Shown here: positions 23,690 to 33,072 of the stretch, in pieces
Numbering within the stretch: position 1 is the stretch's first letter
Layout of the letters: each line of letters opens with the position of its first letter
NCBI RefSeq assembly: GCF_003336225.1
Contig: NZ_QPID01000002.1
Coordinates: 496,001-560,000 of the forward strand
DNA from: Corallincola holothuriorum
GTDB lineage: Bacteria; Pseudomonadota; Gammaproteobacteria; Enterobacterales; Neiellaceae
DNA: 64,000 nucleotides
Reading direction: 5' to 3'
The notes under the pieces: generated by a model
Databases searched by the model: none
What the model was told of the DNA's origin: nothing
The model's input: only the letters and a program-made list of their open reading frames with translations
Program-made: the position numbers and the translations under genes

Positions 23690-24442
23690 ATGCGGATCCT
23701 ATTAAGCAATGATGATGGCGTTTATGCGCCGGGATTAAAGGCGCTTTATCTTGCTTTGTCGCAGATCGCCGATGTCGTCACCATGGCGCCCGACAGAAAT
23801 CGTAGTGGTGCCAGTAGCTCGCTGACGTTAGAAGAGCCGTTGCGGGTACAAGCATTGGAAAATGGTTTTCTTTCTGTAAGAGGCACGCCTACTGACTGTG
23901 TTCACCTCGCGGTCAATGGCCTGTTAGAGGATGAACCTGATATGGTGGTTGCCGGTATTAATGCCGGTGCCAACCTAGGTGATGACACCATCTACTCGGG
24001 AACCGTTGCTGCGGCGATTGAAGGACGTTTTCTTGGACGCCCGGCTATCGCCATCTCTTCGGTATCCAGAGCACCAAAATACTATGATACTGCGGCAAAG
24101 GTTGCGGTTAGCCTCGTTGAACAACTGTTGGCGAACCCACTGCCATCGGATCAACTGTTAAACGTTAATGTGCCAGATATGCCATATGAGCAGCTGCGAG
24201 GCGTAAAAGTGACTCGGTTAGGGCAGCGCCATCGTTCTGAGCCTGTCGTGCGCGCGTTAGATCCTGGCGCTAGAGAGGTGTTTTGGATTGGGCCTGCGGG
24301 TAAAGGGCAAGATGCCGGTGAAGGCACTGATTTTCATGCGGTAGAGCAGGGCTATGTTTCTGTGACACCGCTGCAGATAGATTTAACTGCGCATCATCAG
24401 CGCGAAGCATTACAACATTGGGTGTCAGCAATTCGTTTATGA
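23690..24442 (+). CDS. surE: 5'/3'-nucleotidase SurE
   Basis: Metal-dependent phosphatase acting on nucleoside monophosphates and short polyphosphate, linked to stationary-phase survival. The 250-residue protein opens with [14 protein letters not shown] (metal ligands Asp8 and Asp9). It carries [25 protein letters not shown], and [21 protein letters not shown]. The E. coli order surE-pcm-nlpD-rpoS is kept, with the stop overlapping pcm. Confidence 0.96.
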   Translation: MRILLSNDDGVYAPGLKALYLALSQIADVVTMAPDRNRSGASSSLTLEEPLRVQALENGFLSVRGTPTDCVHLAVNGLLEDEPDMVVAGINAGANLGDDTIYSGTVAAAIEGRFLGRPAIAISSVSRAPKYYDTAAKVAVSLVEQLLANPLPSDQLLNVNVPDMPYEQLRGVKVTRLGQRHRSEPVVRALDPGAREVFWIGPAGKGQDAGEGTDFHAVEQGYVSVTPLQIDLTAHHQREALQHWVSAIRL

Positions 24443-25080
24443 GTGATCAAGTAACATCGCCGGGCTTGCAGCGGCTATTGCAAATTCTGCAACAGGAAGG
24501 GATCTCCGATCCCCGAGTGTTAGCCGCTATCGCAGCTGTGCCTCGGCAAAGTTTTATGGATGCGTCGTTAGCGCATAAGGCTTACGATAATACGGCGTTG
24601 CCTATCGGTGTGGGGCAGACCATCTCCCAACCCTATATAGTGGCGAAGATGACCGAACTGTTGTTGCAGGGCGGACCGCTGAACAGAGTGTTAGAGGTCG
24701 GCACTGGATCTGGCTATCAGACGGCAGTGTTGGCGCAAGTGGTGCCTCAGGTTTGTTCGATAGAGCGTATCCAAACGCTGCAATACCAGGCAAAACGCCG
24801 ATTGCGGCAGTTGGACCTGCATAATGTATCGATGAAATTTGGTGATGGCTGGCAGGGGTGGGAAACAAAAGCCCCCTTTGATGGCATTCTGGTAACAGCG
24901 GCACCGGATGATGTACCTACCGCGCTTCTGGAGCAATTGGCTGACGGCGGTCGGATGATTATTCCTGTTGGCGGCAACGAACAAGTATTGCAACGGATCA
25001 CCCGCCAAGGTGATAAATTTTATAGCGAACAGATCGAATCCGTTCGTTTTGTACCACTGGTTAAAGGAATACCAGGTTAA
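24439..25080 (+). CDS. pcm: protein-L-isoaspartate O-methyltransferase
   Basis: Repairs isoaspartyl residues in aged proteins by S-adenosylmethionine-dependent methylation. The 213-residue product has the SAM-binding motif [17 protein letters not shown] and the substrate-site stretch [18 protein letters not shown]. The ATG at 24439 overlaps the surE stop as ATGA and is preferred to the in-frame start at 24418. The TAA shares its last base with the start of the next gene. Confidence 0.95.
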   Translation: MSDQVTSPGLQRLLQILQQEGISDPRVLAAIAAVPRQSFMDASLAHKAYDNTALPIGVGQTISQPYIVAKMTELLLQGGPLNRVLEVGTGSGYQTAVLAQVVPQVCSIERIQTLQYQAKRRLRQLDLHNVSMKFGDGWQGWETKAPFDGILVTAAPDDVPTALLEQLADGGRMIIPVGGNEQVLQRITRQGDKFYSEQIESVRFVPLVKGIPG

Positions 25081-25658
25081 TGAAACTTTTTTCTCCTATG
25101 TACAACTGGGTGATGGTGAAAGTCCGCCATCGTCATGCGCCTGCCTATTTGTATGGTATGAGCTTTGCCGAATCGGTGTTTTTTCCTATCCCTGTAGATG
25201 TCATGCTCGCACCGATGACATTGGCAAAACCAGAGAAAGCCTGGCATTACGCAGCTTGGTCTACGGTGTTCTCCGTGCTTGGCGGTATTGTCGGTTATTG
25301 GTTGGGTTATTTTCTGTTCGATGTGTTGGTTGAGCCTGCGATTAATGCCGCTGGTTACCAAGATAAATTTGCCCATGCCATCAGTTGGTTTGAACGCTGG
25401 GGAGTCTGGGTCGTGTTCCTCGCTGGTTTTTCTCCGATTCCGTACAAGGTTTTTACTGTTTCTGCGGGCATGTTACAGATGGTGTTTTTCCCATTTGTAC
25501 TGGCGTCAATTTGTGGCCGTGGGATGCGTTTCTTTTTGGTTAGCGCTTTGATGCGTTGGGGCGGAGCCAAAATGGAAGCCAAGCTAAGAGACAATATTGA
25601 TTTGATGGGTTGGTTGACGGTGGTTGCTGCCGTTGGGGCTTATTTGATTCTTCGCTGA
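25080..25658 (+). CDS. DedA/YqaA-type membrane protein
   Basis: A 192-residue inner-membrane protein of the DedA/SNARE-associated superfamily; members are thought to act in membrane lipid transport. It shows FAESVFFPIPVDVMLAPMTLA and GFSPIPYKVFTVSAGML, the paired re-entrant-type motifs of this family, plus several hydrophobic segments. It starts on the last base of the pcm stop codon and lies 12 bases before nlpD. A shorter relative, yqaA, lies elsewhere in this window at 43960. The substrate is unknown. Confidence 0.85.
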   Translation: MKLFSPMYNWVMVKVRHRHAPAYLYGMSFAESVFFPIPVDVMLAPMTLAKPEKAWHYAAWSTVFSVLGGIVGYWLGYFLFDVLVEPAINAAGYQDKFAHAISWFERWGVWVVFLAGFSPIPYKVFTVSAGMLQMVFFPFVLASICGRGMRFFLVSALMRWGGAKMEAKLRDNIDLMGWLTVVAAVGAYLILR

Positions 25659-25670
25659 TATTGGGAATGT

Positions 25671-26534
25671 GTGAGTAGTTTAAGGAGCGTCAGATCACAG
25701 AGAGGTGTACTTGGGCTACTGCTGTTAACAGCCGTCGGCCTGCTCTCCTGCTCCAATAAAACTCATAAGCCCGCCCCTGTCAGCGAGTTAAGTACTCCTG
25801 CAGCCTATACCGAAGATAAACGTGGGGTGTTAAAAAGCGCCACCCATACGGTAAAAAAAGGGCAGACACTTTACGCCATCGCTTTTGCTGCTGGCAGCGA
25901 TGTGCGTGAATTGGCTCGCATCAATAATATTCCTTCGCCCTACGTGATCCATCCTGGTCAAGTACTGAAATTACGTGCCTCAACAGCGAAAGCTGCACCG
26001 AAAGTGTCAAGAAAGCCGACAAAACCTAAGGTTAGCGGCAAAACTGTGACTCAGCCATCACCCACCAAGGTTGATCCCAAAAAAGGCAAGGATTACTCTG
26101 GCAATGGTGGTGAAAAAAACACCAAGCCAAAACCCGCTTCTAAAGAGGTTTATCCCTCTAAGGTAAGTGGTTGGCGCTGGCCCTCCAGAGGTAAAGTCAT
26201 CACTTGGTTCAGTAGCAAGGAGCAGGGAGCCAAGGGAATTGATTTTGCAGGTAAGAAGGGTGACCCGGTTTACGCTGCCGCAGATGGCAAAGTAGTTTAC
26301 TCGGGCAGTGCATTAAGAGGTTTTGGTCAACTAATAATAATAAAGCACAGCGAAGACTACCTAAGTGCCTATGCCCACAACAGTAGGCTGCGGGTTAAAG
26401 AGCAGCAGTGGGTGAGGGCGGGGCAGCATATCGCCGACATGGGAAGTAGTGGTGCTGAGCGAGTGAAGCTGCACTTCGAAATCCGATATCGGGGAACGTC
26501 GGTTAATCCGACGCGATATCTGCCAAAACGCTGA
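25671..26534 (+). CDS. nlpD: lipoprotein NlpD (amidase activator)
   Basis: Outer-membrane lipoprotein that activates the septal amidase AmiC during cell separation. The GTG-started 287-residue product has a lipobox ending in LLSC (Cys near 27). A LysM domain lies at about 62-105 (HTVKKGQTLYAIAF) and a basic Thr/Lys/Pro linker follows. The C-terminal LytM/M23 domain lacks the metal-binding His of active enzymes (KGIDFAG where HxGxD is expected), as in other NlpD proteins. It is shorter than E. coli NlpD (379). In E. coli the main rpoS promoter lies inside nlpD, and this is likely here too. Confidence 0.93.
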   Translation: MSSLRSVRSQRGVLGLLLLTAVGLLSCSNKTHKPAPVSELSTPAAYTEDKRGVLKSATHTVKKGQTLYAIAFAAGSDVRELARINNIPSPYVIHPGQVLKLRASTAKAAPKVSRKPTKPKVSGKTVTQPSPTKVDPKKGKDYSGNGGEKNTKPKPASKEVYPSKVSGWRWPSRGKVITWFSSKEQGAKGIDFAGKKGDPVYAAADGKVVYSGSALRGFGQLIIIKHSEDYLSAYAHNSRLRVKEQQWVRAGQHIADMGSSGAERVKLHFEIRYRGTSVNPTRYLPKR

Positions 26535-26597
26535 TGTTATCAGCGTTACTTATTCGTAGTTTTGTCTTGAAAGTAGGACAGGATTGGGAGACTGCGT

Positions 26598-27590
26598 ATG
26601 GGCCAGGTAAATATCTCTGAAGATGAGATGGTTATTGATTCGGTTGAAGATGAGCAATCAAGCTCAAAAAGTGCTGATGCTGGGGCGAAAAAATCAACTA
26701 AGACGAAAAAGGCATCGCTGCTAAGCGATGATGCGACGCAGGAAGATCTACAAAAGAACTTAGATGCGACGCAACTCTATTTAAGTGAAATCGGCTTTTC
26801 TCCGCTATTAACAGCTGAAGAGGAGGTCTATTTCTCCCGCCGTTCGCTGCGTGGATGTGCAGCTTCTCGAAAACGAATGATTGAAAGTAATCTGCGATTA
26901 GTGGTTAAGATCGCACGCCGCTACAACAATCGTGGGCTTGCTTTGTTAGACCTCATCGAAGAGGGCAACCTAGGGTTAATCCGCGCGGTAGAAAAATTTG
27001 ATCCTGAGCGAGGCTTTCGCTTTTCGACTTATGCGACCTGGTGGATCCGCCAAACCATTGAGCGGGCGATCATGAATCAGACTCGCACCATCCGGTTACC
27101 TATTCATGTGGTCAAGGAACTGAATGTGTACCTGCGAACCGCTCGTGAATTGGCGCACAAACTCGATCATGAGCCCACGCCCGACGAGATCGCAGATGAG
27201 TTGGAAAAACCGGTGGATGATGTTCGCCGCATGCTGCGACTGAATGAGCGAATCAGTTCTGTGGATACACCTATTGGTGGTGAGACAGATAAGGCGCTGC
27301 TCGATATCATTGCCGATGAAAATGATGGGGGCCCAGAAGTAAACCTGCAGGATAAAGATATCCAAGACAGTATCGTGCACTGGCTGGGTGAATTGAATTC
27401 AAAACAACGTGAAGTGTTAGCGCGCCGCTTCGGCCTGCTGGGGTATGAGCCATCTACACTGGAAGATGTGGGCCATGAGATCGGTCTTACTCGTGAGCGG
27501 GTGCGACAGATACAAGTGGAAGCGCTGCGTCGCTTACGCGATATTCTGATGAGTCAGGGGTTGTCAGTCGATAGTTTGTTTCGCATCTGA
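26598..27590 (+). CDS. rpoS: stationary-phase sigma factor RpoS
   Basis: Sigma-38, the general stress and stationary-phase sigma factor. The 330-residue protein has region 1.2/2 motifs ([80 protein letters not shown], a near-invariant run). Region 3 and region 4 follow, with [28 protein letters not shown]. The N-terminal segment is Ser/Lys-rich and variable. It follows nlpD by 63 bases and is convergent with mutS. Confidence 0.97.
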   Translation: MGQVNISEDEMVIDSVEDEQSSSKSADAGAKKSTKTKKASLLSDDATQEDLQKNLDATQLYLSEIGFSPLLTAEEEVYFSRRSLRGCAASRKRMIESNLRLVVKIARRYNNRGLALLDLIEEGNLGLIRAVEKFDPERGFRFSTYATWWIRQTIERAIMNQTRTIRLPIHVVKELNVYLRTARELAHKLDHEPTPDEIADELEKPVDDVRRMLRLNERISSVDTPIGGETDKALLDIIADENDGGPEVNLQDKDIQDSIVHWLGELNSKQREVLARRFGLLGYEPSTLEDVGHEIGLTRERVRQIQVEALRRLRDILMSQGLSVDSLFRI

Positions 27591-27607
27591 TAACTGATTG
27601 AATGATG

Positions 27608-27634
27608 CCGTCCGATAGTAGATAGACGGTTTTT
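27608..27634 (+). terminator. weak hairpin just after rpoS
   Basis: CCGTC (27608-27612) pairs with GACGG (27625-27629) around a 12-base loop, followed by five T residues. It is weaker than the next hairpin. Confidence 0.35.
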
Positions 27635-27638
27635 GATT

Positions 27639-27667
27639 AAGCCAGCGCCGATGAGCGCTGGCTTTTT
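27639..27667. terminator. bidirectional terminator between rpoS and mutS
   Basis: A 10-base perfect stem AAGCCAGCGC / GCGCTGGCTT (27639-27664) with a 6-base loop, then TTTT on the plus side and an A-bearing run on the other side. It separates convergent genes. Confidence 0.8.
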
Positions 27668-27693
27668 TAGTTAGAGCTTAGGGTGTTTTGATA

Positions 27694-30279
27694 CTACAGC
27701 AATGCTTTTAGTTGATAGAGAGCGTTGAGGGCGTCTCTTGGTGTCATCTGGTCTGGGTCTATTGTCTCTAGTAGCGTGATCGCCTCATGGGGATCGTCAA
27801 GCATGTCTAGCTGTTGCTGCTGAGGATGGCTGCTGGCCGCGGGGGTTGCTGTCGGGTTGGCTTCAAGCTCGGCCAGTTTCGCTTGTGCTCTTTTGACCAC
27901 ACGTTTTGGTACGCCGGCAAGTTGAGCCACCTGTAAGCCGTAGCTGCGGCTTGCTGGGCCCTCCTGAACAGCATGCATAAAAGCGATAGTGTCGCCATGT
28001 TCGACGGCATCCAAGTGCACATTGGCCAGTGATGGCAGCCGCTCAGGAAGTGCCGTGAGTTCGAAGTAATGGGTTGCAAACAGCGTCATGGCGTTGATGT
28101 TTAAAGCTAACTGCTCTGCGCAAGCCCAAGCTAACGACAAACCATCATACGTACTGGTGCCGCGACCAATTTCATCCATCAGCACTAAGCTATTTGCTGT
28201 GGCGTTATTTAAGATATTGGCTGTTTCAGTCATTTCAACCATAAAGGTAGAACGACCGCTGGCAAGATCATCAGAGGCACCTATTCGGGTGAAGATGCGA
28301 TCAACGGGGCCTATCGTGGCTTGCTCTGCAGGTACGTAGCTACCAATATAAGCGAGCAATGTAATGAGCGCCGTTTGTCGCATGTAGGTTGACTTACCTC
28401 CCATGTTGGGGCCAGTAACGATCAGCATTCGACGCTGGCTGGTGAGCTCTACAGGGTTGGCGATAAAAGGCTGCTTCATCACTTGTTCGACGACCGGATG
28501 ACGCCCACCGTCAATATGGATCCCTGGTGTGTCACTCAAGCTAGGACGACAATACATGTGAGCGTCGGCCTTAGCGGCCAAGTTGTTCAACACATCAATT
28601 TCTGCTAAAGCTTGTGCCATCTGCTGCAGCGACTTTAGTTGCGGCATGATCTGATCAAATAGCGCTTCGTATAACTGCTTCTCCAGTGCTAAAGCCTTGC
28701 CTTGCGCGGTGAGCACTTTATCTTCATACGCTTTTAACTCAGGAATGATGTAGCGCTCATTGTTTTTCAGGGTTTGGCGGCGCACATATTCGGCAGGGAC
28801 ACAGTCAGCGTAACTGCGGCTGATCTCTATGTAGTAGCCATGTACCCGATTAAAGCCAACTTTTAGGGTTGGGATCCCGGTGCGCTCTTTCTCTCTTGCT
28901 TCGAGTTCTTCCAGGTAATGGCCAGCATTCTTAGCCAATGTTCGCCATTCGTCGAGTTCTGCATTGTAACCAGTGGCTATGACGCCGCCGTCTCTGATGA
29001 GTACAGGCGGTTGCTCGACGATCGCCTGTACCAACAGGTTATGTAACTCAGGTTGCGGTTGGCACTTTGCCAGCAATGCGGCCAATTTTACACAGCCTAA
29101 TGGCGCCAGTAATTCATGCAGCTCGGGTAACAGGGCCAGGGTTGCTCGCAGCCGGGTGAAATCTCTTGGACGAGCAGTATGCAGTGCTACTCGTGCCAGC
29201 GCCCGTTCGATATCACTGACCCCTTTCAATAGCGACTGTAATTCGTCAATCACCATGCTTTCCAGCAGAGTTGCGATCGCTTCTTGCCGACCATTAATCA
29301 GTGCGCGGTCTCGCAGTGGGCGATGTAGCCAGCGCTTTAACATACGGCTCCCCATCGCTGTTGCCGTACCATCAAGAATTGTGGCGAGCGTGTTTTCGAT
29401 CCCACCAGCGAGATTCTGTGTTAATTCCAAATTTCGCCGTGTGGCGGCGTCCAAAATGACTGCGTCATCATGTTGTTCAACTTGTATCGCATCGATATGA
29501 GGCAAAGCTGTACGTTGTGTATCTTTGACGTACTGCAGCAGGCCGCCAGCAGCACAAAGCGCTTGTGGCATAGATTCTACGCCAAACCCTTGTAAATCTT
29601 GGGTGCCGAACTGCTGGCACAACTGACTATGTGCTGTGGCAAGTTCAAACTCCCATTCTGGACGCCGGCGCTGGCCTTTGACACTATCAAGCCAGTGGGG
29701 ATTAAACTGTTCGGGGTGCAATAGTTCTGCTGGCTGTGTTCTCTGTATCTCTGCCAGTAATGCTTCTTCAGTGGTCAGTTCGCATACTAGAAATCGGCCA
29801 CTGCTGAGATCTAAAGTGGCGTATCCGAACGTTTCTGCGTGTTTACTAGAGCCGTAGCAGACGGCAGCGAGAAGATTATCTTGGCGCTCCTCCAATAAAG
29901 CTTCATCGGTGACCGTGCCTGGTGTAACAATGCGTACTACTTTGCGTTCAACAGGCCCTTTACTGGTTGCCGGGTCGCCAATCTGCTCGCAAATAGCGAC
30001 AGACTCGCCGAGCTGTACCATACGAGCAAGATACCCTTCTACTGCATGGTAAGGCACGCCAGCCATAGGTATAGGATCTCCGGCTGAACGGCCGCGATGA
30101 GTCAATGAGATATCTAGCAGCTCACTGGCACGTTTGGCATCGTCGAAAAACAGTTCATAAAAATCCCCCATACGGTAAAAAAGCAGGATATCGGGTTGTT
30201 CAGCTTTTAAACGCAGGTATTGCTGCATCATAGGAGTATGCTGGGAAAGTACGGCGTCAGAAAGCTGCTTGCTGGTCAT
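27694..30279 (-). CDS. mutS: DNA mismatch repair protein MutS
   Basis: Recognises mismatches and starts methyl-directed repair with MutL. The 861-residue protein has the mismatch-reading Phe-x-Glu motif in [12 protein letters not shown]. The Walker A motif is [14 protein letters not shown], Walker B is [16 protein letters not shown], and [11 protein letters not shown] follows. The frame is open upstream to 30381, but the ATG at 30277-30279 ([20 protein letters not shown]) gives the family N-terminus and a length near that of E. coli MutS (853). It faces rpoS tail to tail and is divergent from recA. Confidence 0.97.
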   Translation of the reverse strand: MTSKQLSDAVLSQHTPMMQQYLRLKAEQPDILLFYRMGDFYELFFDDAKRASELLDISLTHRGRSAGDPIPMAGVPYHAVEGYLARMVQLGESVAICEQIGDPATSKGPVERKVVRIVTPGTVTDEALLEERQDNLLAAVCYGSSKHAETFGYATLDLSSGRFLVCELTTEEALLAEIQRTQPAELLHPEQFNPHWLDSVKGQRRRPEWEFELATAHSQLCQQFGTQDLQGFGVESMPQALCAAGGLLQYVKDTQRTALPHIDAIQVEQHDDAVILDAATRRNLELTQNLAGGIENTLATILDGTATAMGSRMLKRWLHRPLRDRALINGRQEAIATLLESMVIDELQSLLKGVSDIERALARVALHTARPRDFTRLRATLALLPELHELLAPLGCVKLAALLAKCQPQPELHNLLVQAIVEQPPVLIRDGGVIATGYNAELDEWRTLAKNAGHYLEELEAREKERTGIPTLKVGFNRVHGYYIEISRSYADCVPAEYVRRQTLKNNERYIIPELKAYEDKVLTAQGKALALEKQLYEALFDQIMPQLKSLQQMAQALAEIDVLNNLAAKADAHMYCRPSLSDTPGIHIDGGRHPVVEQVMKQPFIANPVELTSQRRMLIVTGPNMGGKSTYMRQTALITLLAYIGSYVPAEQATIGPVDRIFTRIGASDDLASGRSTFMVEMTETANILNNATANSLVLMDEIGRGTSTYDGLSLAWACAEQLALNINAMTLFATHYFELTALPERLPSLANVHLDAVEHGDTIAFMHAVQEGPASRSYGLQVAQLAGVPKRVVKRAQAKLAELEANPTATPAASSHPQQQQLDMLDDPHEAITLLETIDPDQMTPRDALNALYQLKALL

Positions 30280-30509
30280 GAACTGTCGATGTCTCTGTTG
30301 GCTTATGCGAGTGGCGACGCAGGGGTCATTTTCATGGGCAATAGAATACGTGATCCTGATTACAACCGAAACCGTTAACAACAGTCAAAGGCCTGTATAA
30401 CTGCGTATGATTCTATTCAAATAACTCATTGTATAGGTCTGAGACTATCTTTGATTAGATTGCTAACAATTTGAAAATAAAGCACTAAAAAAATTATTTT
30501 GTACAGGAC

Positions 30510-30537
30510 TTGATACTGTATGCTCATACAGTATACT
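30510..30537 (+). promoter_or_regulatory. recA promoter with LexA operator
   Basis: TTGATA (30510-30515), a 16-base spacer and TATACT (30532-30537). The spacer is a perfect SOS box: CTGT, eight bases, ACAG at 30516-30531, with flanking TA on both sides. This is the same architecture as the E. coli recA promoter, so LexA repression is very likely. Confidence 0.92.
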
Positions 30538-30581
30538 TGCCAGTAATTGTCAGGGGCCGGCTGGCTCAATTGGAGAAAATA

Positions 30582-31622
30582 ATGGATAACAACAAGTCTA
30601 AAGCGCTATCCGCAGCACTGTCACAAATTGAACGTCAATTTGGTAAAGGTTCAATTATGCGACTGGGTGACTCCCAGGCATTGGATATTGAATCAGTCTC
30701 TACTGGTTCGCTTAGTTTGGATATCGCTTTGGGCATTGGTGGCTTGCCAATGGGCCGTATTGTTGAGATCTATGGTCCGGAGTCTAGTGGTAAAACGACA
30801 CTGACTTTGGAAGTGATTGCGCAAGCACAAAAGGCTGGCAAGACCTGCGCTTTTGTCGACGCAGAACATGCTCTTGATCCTGTTTATGCCGGCAAGCTCG
30901 GTGTGAATGTTGATGAGTTGCTTGTGTCACAGCCTGACACCGGCGAGCAAGCTCTGGAGATCTGTGACATGTTAGTGCGCTCTGGCGCTGTTGATGTGGT
31001 GATTGTTGACTCAGTGGCAGCATTAACGCCGAAAGCGGAGATTGAAGGAGATATGGGTGACACCCATGTTGGCTTGCAAGCACGTTTGATGTCTCAGGCT
31101 CTGCGTAAACTGACAGGTAACATTAAGCGCTCTAACACTCTATGTATTTTCATCAACCAGATCAGAATGAAGATCGGTGTTATGTTCGGTAACCCTGAGA
31201 CGACGACGGGTGGTAATGCACTGAAGTTTTACTCTTCGGTTCGCTTGGACATTCGTCGCACGGGTGCAGTGAAAGATGGCGACGAAGTTGTCGGTAATGA
31301 AACTCGCGTAAAGGTCGTGAAGAATAAGGTGGCTCCTCCGTTTAAGCAGGCAGAATTTCAAATCATGTACGGGGAAGGCGTATCTAAAGTGGGTGAGCTG
31401 ATTGATCTGGGTGTACAACACAAACTGATCGAAAAAGCGGGTGCCTGGTATAGTTATAACGGCGACAAAGTGGGTCAGGGTAAAGCGAATGCGCTGCGTT
31501 ATTTCAAGGAAAATACCGAGGTAGCGCAGACGATAGAGGCGAAACTTCGCGATATGCTGTTGCTTAAGCCGAAAGCTGCTCAAGAAGAGGAGCAATTAGC
31601 TGAGATTGGAGAGGAACTCTGA
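30582..31622 (+). CDS. recA: recombinase RecA
   Basis: ATP-dependent strand-exchange protein and co-protease for LexA cleavage. The 346-residue product has Walker A GPESSGKT (65-72), Walker [13 protein letters not shown], and the loop 1/2 region around [23 protein letters not shown] and [15 protein letters not shown]. The tail is acidic. The ATG at 30582 follows GGAGAAAA; the longer in-frame opening at 30510 lies within the promoter and is not a start. recX follows directly. Confidence 0.99.
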   Translation: MDNNKSKALSAALSQIERQFGKGSIMRLGDSQALDIESVSTGSLSLDIALGIGGLPMGRIVEIYGPESSGKTTLTLEVIAQAQKAGKTCAFVDAEHALDPVYAGKLGVNVDELLVSQPDTGEQALEICDMLVRSGAVDVVIVDSVAALTPKAEIEGDMGDTHVGLQARLMSQALRKLTGNIKRSNTLCIFINQIRMKIGVMFGNPETTTGGNALKFYSSVRLDIRRTGAVKDGDEVVGNETRVKVVKNKVAPPFKQAEFQIMYGEGVSKVGELIDLGVQHKLIEKAGAWYSYNGDKVGQGKANALRYFKENTEVAQTIEAKLRDMLLLKPKAAQEEEQLAEIGEEL

Positions 31623-31651
31623 GTTCAGAGAATGACACTTTAAACGCCGCC

Positions 31652-32056
31652 ATGCGCTTGCTTGCGCGGCGTGATCACTCCCACCAAGAGTTGGCGAATA
31701 AGCTTCGCCAACGGCGCTTTTCTTCTTCTGACATCGCCACCGTCCTAGACAAGTGTGCAGAGCACGGTTGGCTCGATGAACCTCGCTTTTGCGATAGTTA
31801 CATTCGTCGCCGCAGTCAGCAAGGGTATGGGCCGCAGCGGATCAGAGCAGAGTTAATTCAACGGGGTATTGATAAGACGTTGATTTCTGATGCACTAAAG
31901 CAGTGTTCTGTTGATTGGCAACTCGTCCTTAGTGATTGTATTCAGCGTCGCTTTGACAGCCTATCAGCGCAAAGAGAAGAGCGTGCGAAACAGCTCCGTT
32001 TTTTGCTTTACCGTGGATTTAATCATGACTTGATCCAACAATTGGGTGATAACTGA
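31652..32056 (+). CDS. recX: RecA regulator RecX
   Basis: Small helical protein that modulates RecA filaments. The product aligns with RecX from RLLARRDHSHQELANKLRQRRF through HGWLDEPRFCDSYIRRRSQQGYGPQRIRAELIQRGI to FLLYRGFNHDLIQQL. At 134 residues from the first ATG it is shorter than E. coli RecX (166). The open frame continues upstream to 31604 with no ATG, GTG or TTG, but with a CTG at 31619 that overlaps the recA TGA and follows GGAGAGGA. The true start is therefore uncertain. Confidence 0.88.
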   Translation: MRLLARRDHSHQELANKLRQRRFSSSDIATVLDKCAEHGWLDEPRFCDSYIRRRSQQGYGPQRIRAELIQRGIDKTLISDALKQCSVDWQLVLSDCIQRRFDSLSAQREERAKQLRFLLYRGFNHDLIQQLGDN

Positions 32057-32133
32057 ACTAATTCTCGATTTATTGGTCATAATGTCGACTAAAATTGGTA
32101 AATATTCATAGTGTTAAAGGCACGGGAGTGAGC

Positions 32134-32886
32134 ATGCGACGTTTGGTGACTTTAAGTTTTTTGATGAGCTTATTGGTGGGAACTGCGGTTGCAGATACAT
32201 TGCGATTGAAAGATGGACGAGTCATTGAAGGCACAATGGTCGCGCGGGATCAGAATATGGTGACTTTCAATGTCAACGGCCAAGACCAATGGTTCCCAAC
32301 TGAACAGGTTGCAGGCATCGACTTCGGTGACGCTGCGCCAACTGCGCAAGCTCCTGCTGCACAGGCCCCCGCTGCACCAGCCCCGGCGCCACAAGCCTCC
32401 GCACCCGCAGAAGTGGCCGCGGGCACTCAGCTAACGGTGCGCTTGAGTGATACCTTAGATACGCGAAAAACAGGCAAAGGTCAGCGCTTTACTGCGGTAT
32501 TGGAAGCCGATTTAGTGGCTTCAAACGGTAGCGTGATTGCTCCCCGAGGTAGTCAGGTTTACGGTCGTGTGATTGAAGCAGACTCTTCTGGCCGATTGGC
32601 TGGTAAGCCTTCCATCGTACTTGAGCTGACCGAAGTGATGGTGAACAATCAAATGAAACCTATTGTTACCGGCCAGCTGCAAGCCTCCGGCGACAGCGCT
32701 GGGCGCAACACTGTTGGGCGGACTGCTCGCGGAGCCGTCATTGGCGGGTTAATTGATGGCGGAGATGGTGCCAAGACGGGGGCTAAAGTTGGATTGGGTG
32801 CATCAGTGTTGTTTGGTAAGAATCATATAGAAATTCCCAGCGGAACCTTGTTAGATTTTAGACTTCGAACACCGTTTTTTGGCTAG
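32134..32886 (+). CDS. secreted protein with Ala/Pro linker and glycine-zipper-like tail, function unknown
   Basis: I do not recognise this as a named gene. The 250-residue product has a signal peptide (1-20, ending AVA). A short beta-rich domain follows (about 21-66, DTLRLKDGRVIEGTMV and WFPTEQVAGIDF), resembling small SH3-like surface domains. After an Ala/Pro-rich linker (about 67-96) comes a second domain in which surface-protein-like stretches (GSVIAPRGSQVYGRV) precede a glycine-rich segment (ARGAVIGGLIDGGDGAKTGAKVGLGASVLF) that resembles a glycine zipper. The ATG at 32134 follows CGGGAG; an in-frame start 13 codons earlier would spoil the signal peptide. It sits between recX and alaS and ends at its own terminator, so an envelope role is likely but unproven. 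Confidence 0.75.
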   Translation: MRRLVTLSFLMSLLVGTAVADTLRLKDGRVIEGTMVARDQNMVTFNVNGQDQWFPTEQVAGIDFGDAAPTAQAPAAQAPAAPAPAPQASAPAEVAAGTQLTVRLSDTLDTRKTGKGQRFTAVLEADLVASNGSVIAPRGSQVYGRVIEADSSGRLAGKPSIVLELTEVMVNNQMKPIVTGQLQASGDSAGRNTVGRTARGAVIGGLIDGGDGAKTGAKVGLGASVLFGKNHIEIPSGTLLDFRLRTPFFG

Positions 32887-32904
32887 TTTCCATAAAAAAC
32901 ATAT

Positions 32905-32931
32905 AAAAGGGGCCTAAATGGCCCCTTTTTT
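32905..32931 (+). terminator. intrinsic terminator after the secreted protein
   Basis: Perfect 10-base stem AAAAGGGGCC / GGCCCCTTTT with a TAAAT loop (32905-32929), followed by more T residues. Confidence 0.85.
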
Positions 32932-32963
32932 GATCTAATTTTGCTCTGAAAATCGTTAAGTGG

Positions 32964-32991
32964 TTGTTCCGTGCTTGTTAGGGCATATAAT
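32964..32991 (+). promoter_or_regulatory. sigma-70 promoter for alaS
   Basis: TTGTTC (32964-32969), a 16-base spacer and a consensus TATAAT (32986-32991). It lies about 80 bases before the alaS start. Confidence 0.6.
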
Positions 32992-33072
32992 TGGCGGTTT
33001 AAATTTATGCCGTGCCGCCAACGTGCTTGTTTTTGTTTGCGGTGATAAATACCTGTTTGCCGGGATCCTTGT

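Noticed and set aside
28973-29500. 175-codon plus-strand frame inside mutS
   Set aside because: It is antisense to a strongly conserved gene, has Ser/Arg-rich low-information sequence and no ribosome-binding site; it is a shadow frame.
30510-30581. N-terminal extension of recA
   Set aside because: The extended frame runs through the -35/-10 elements and the LexA operator.
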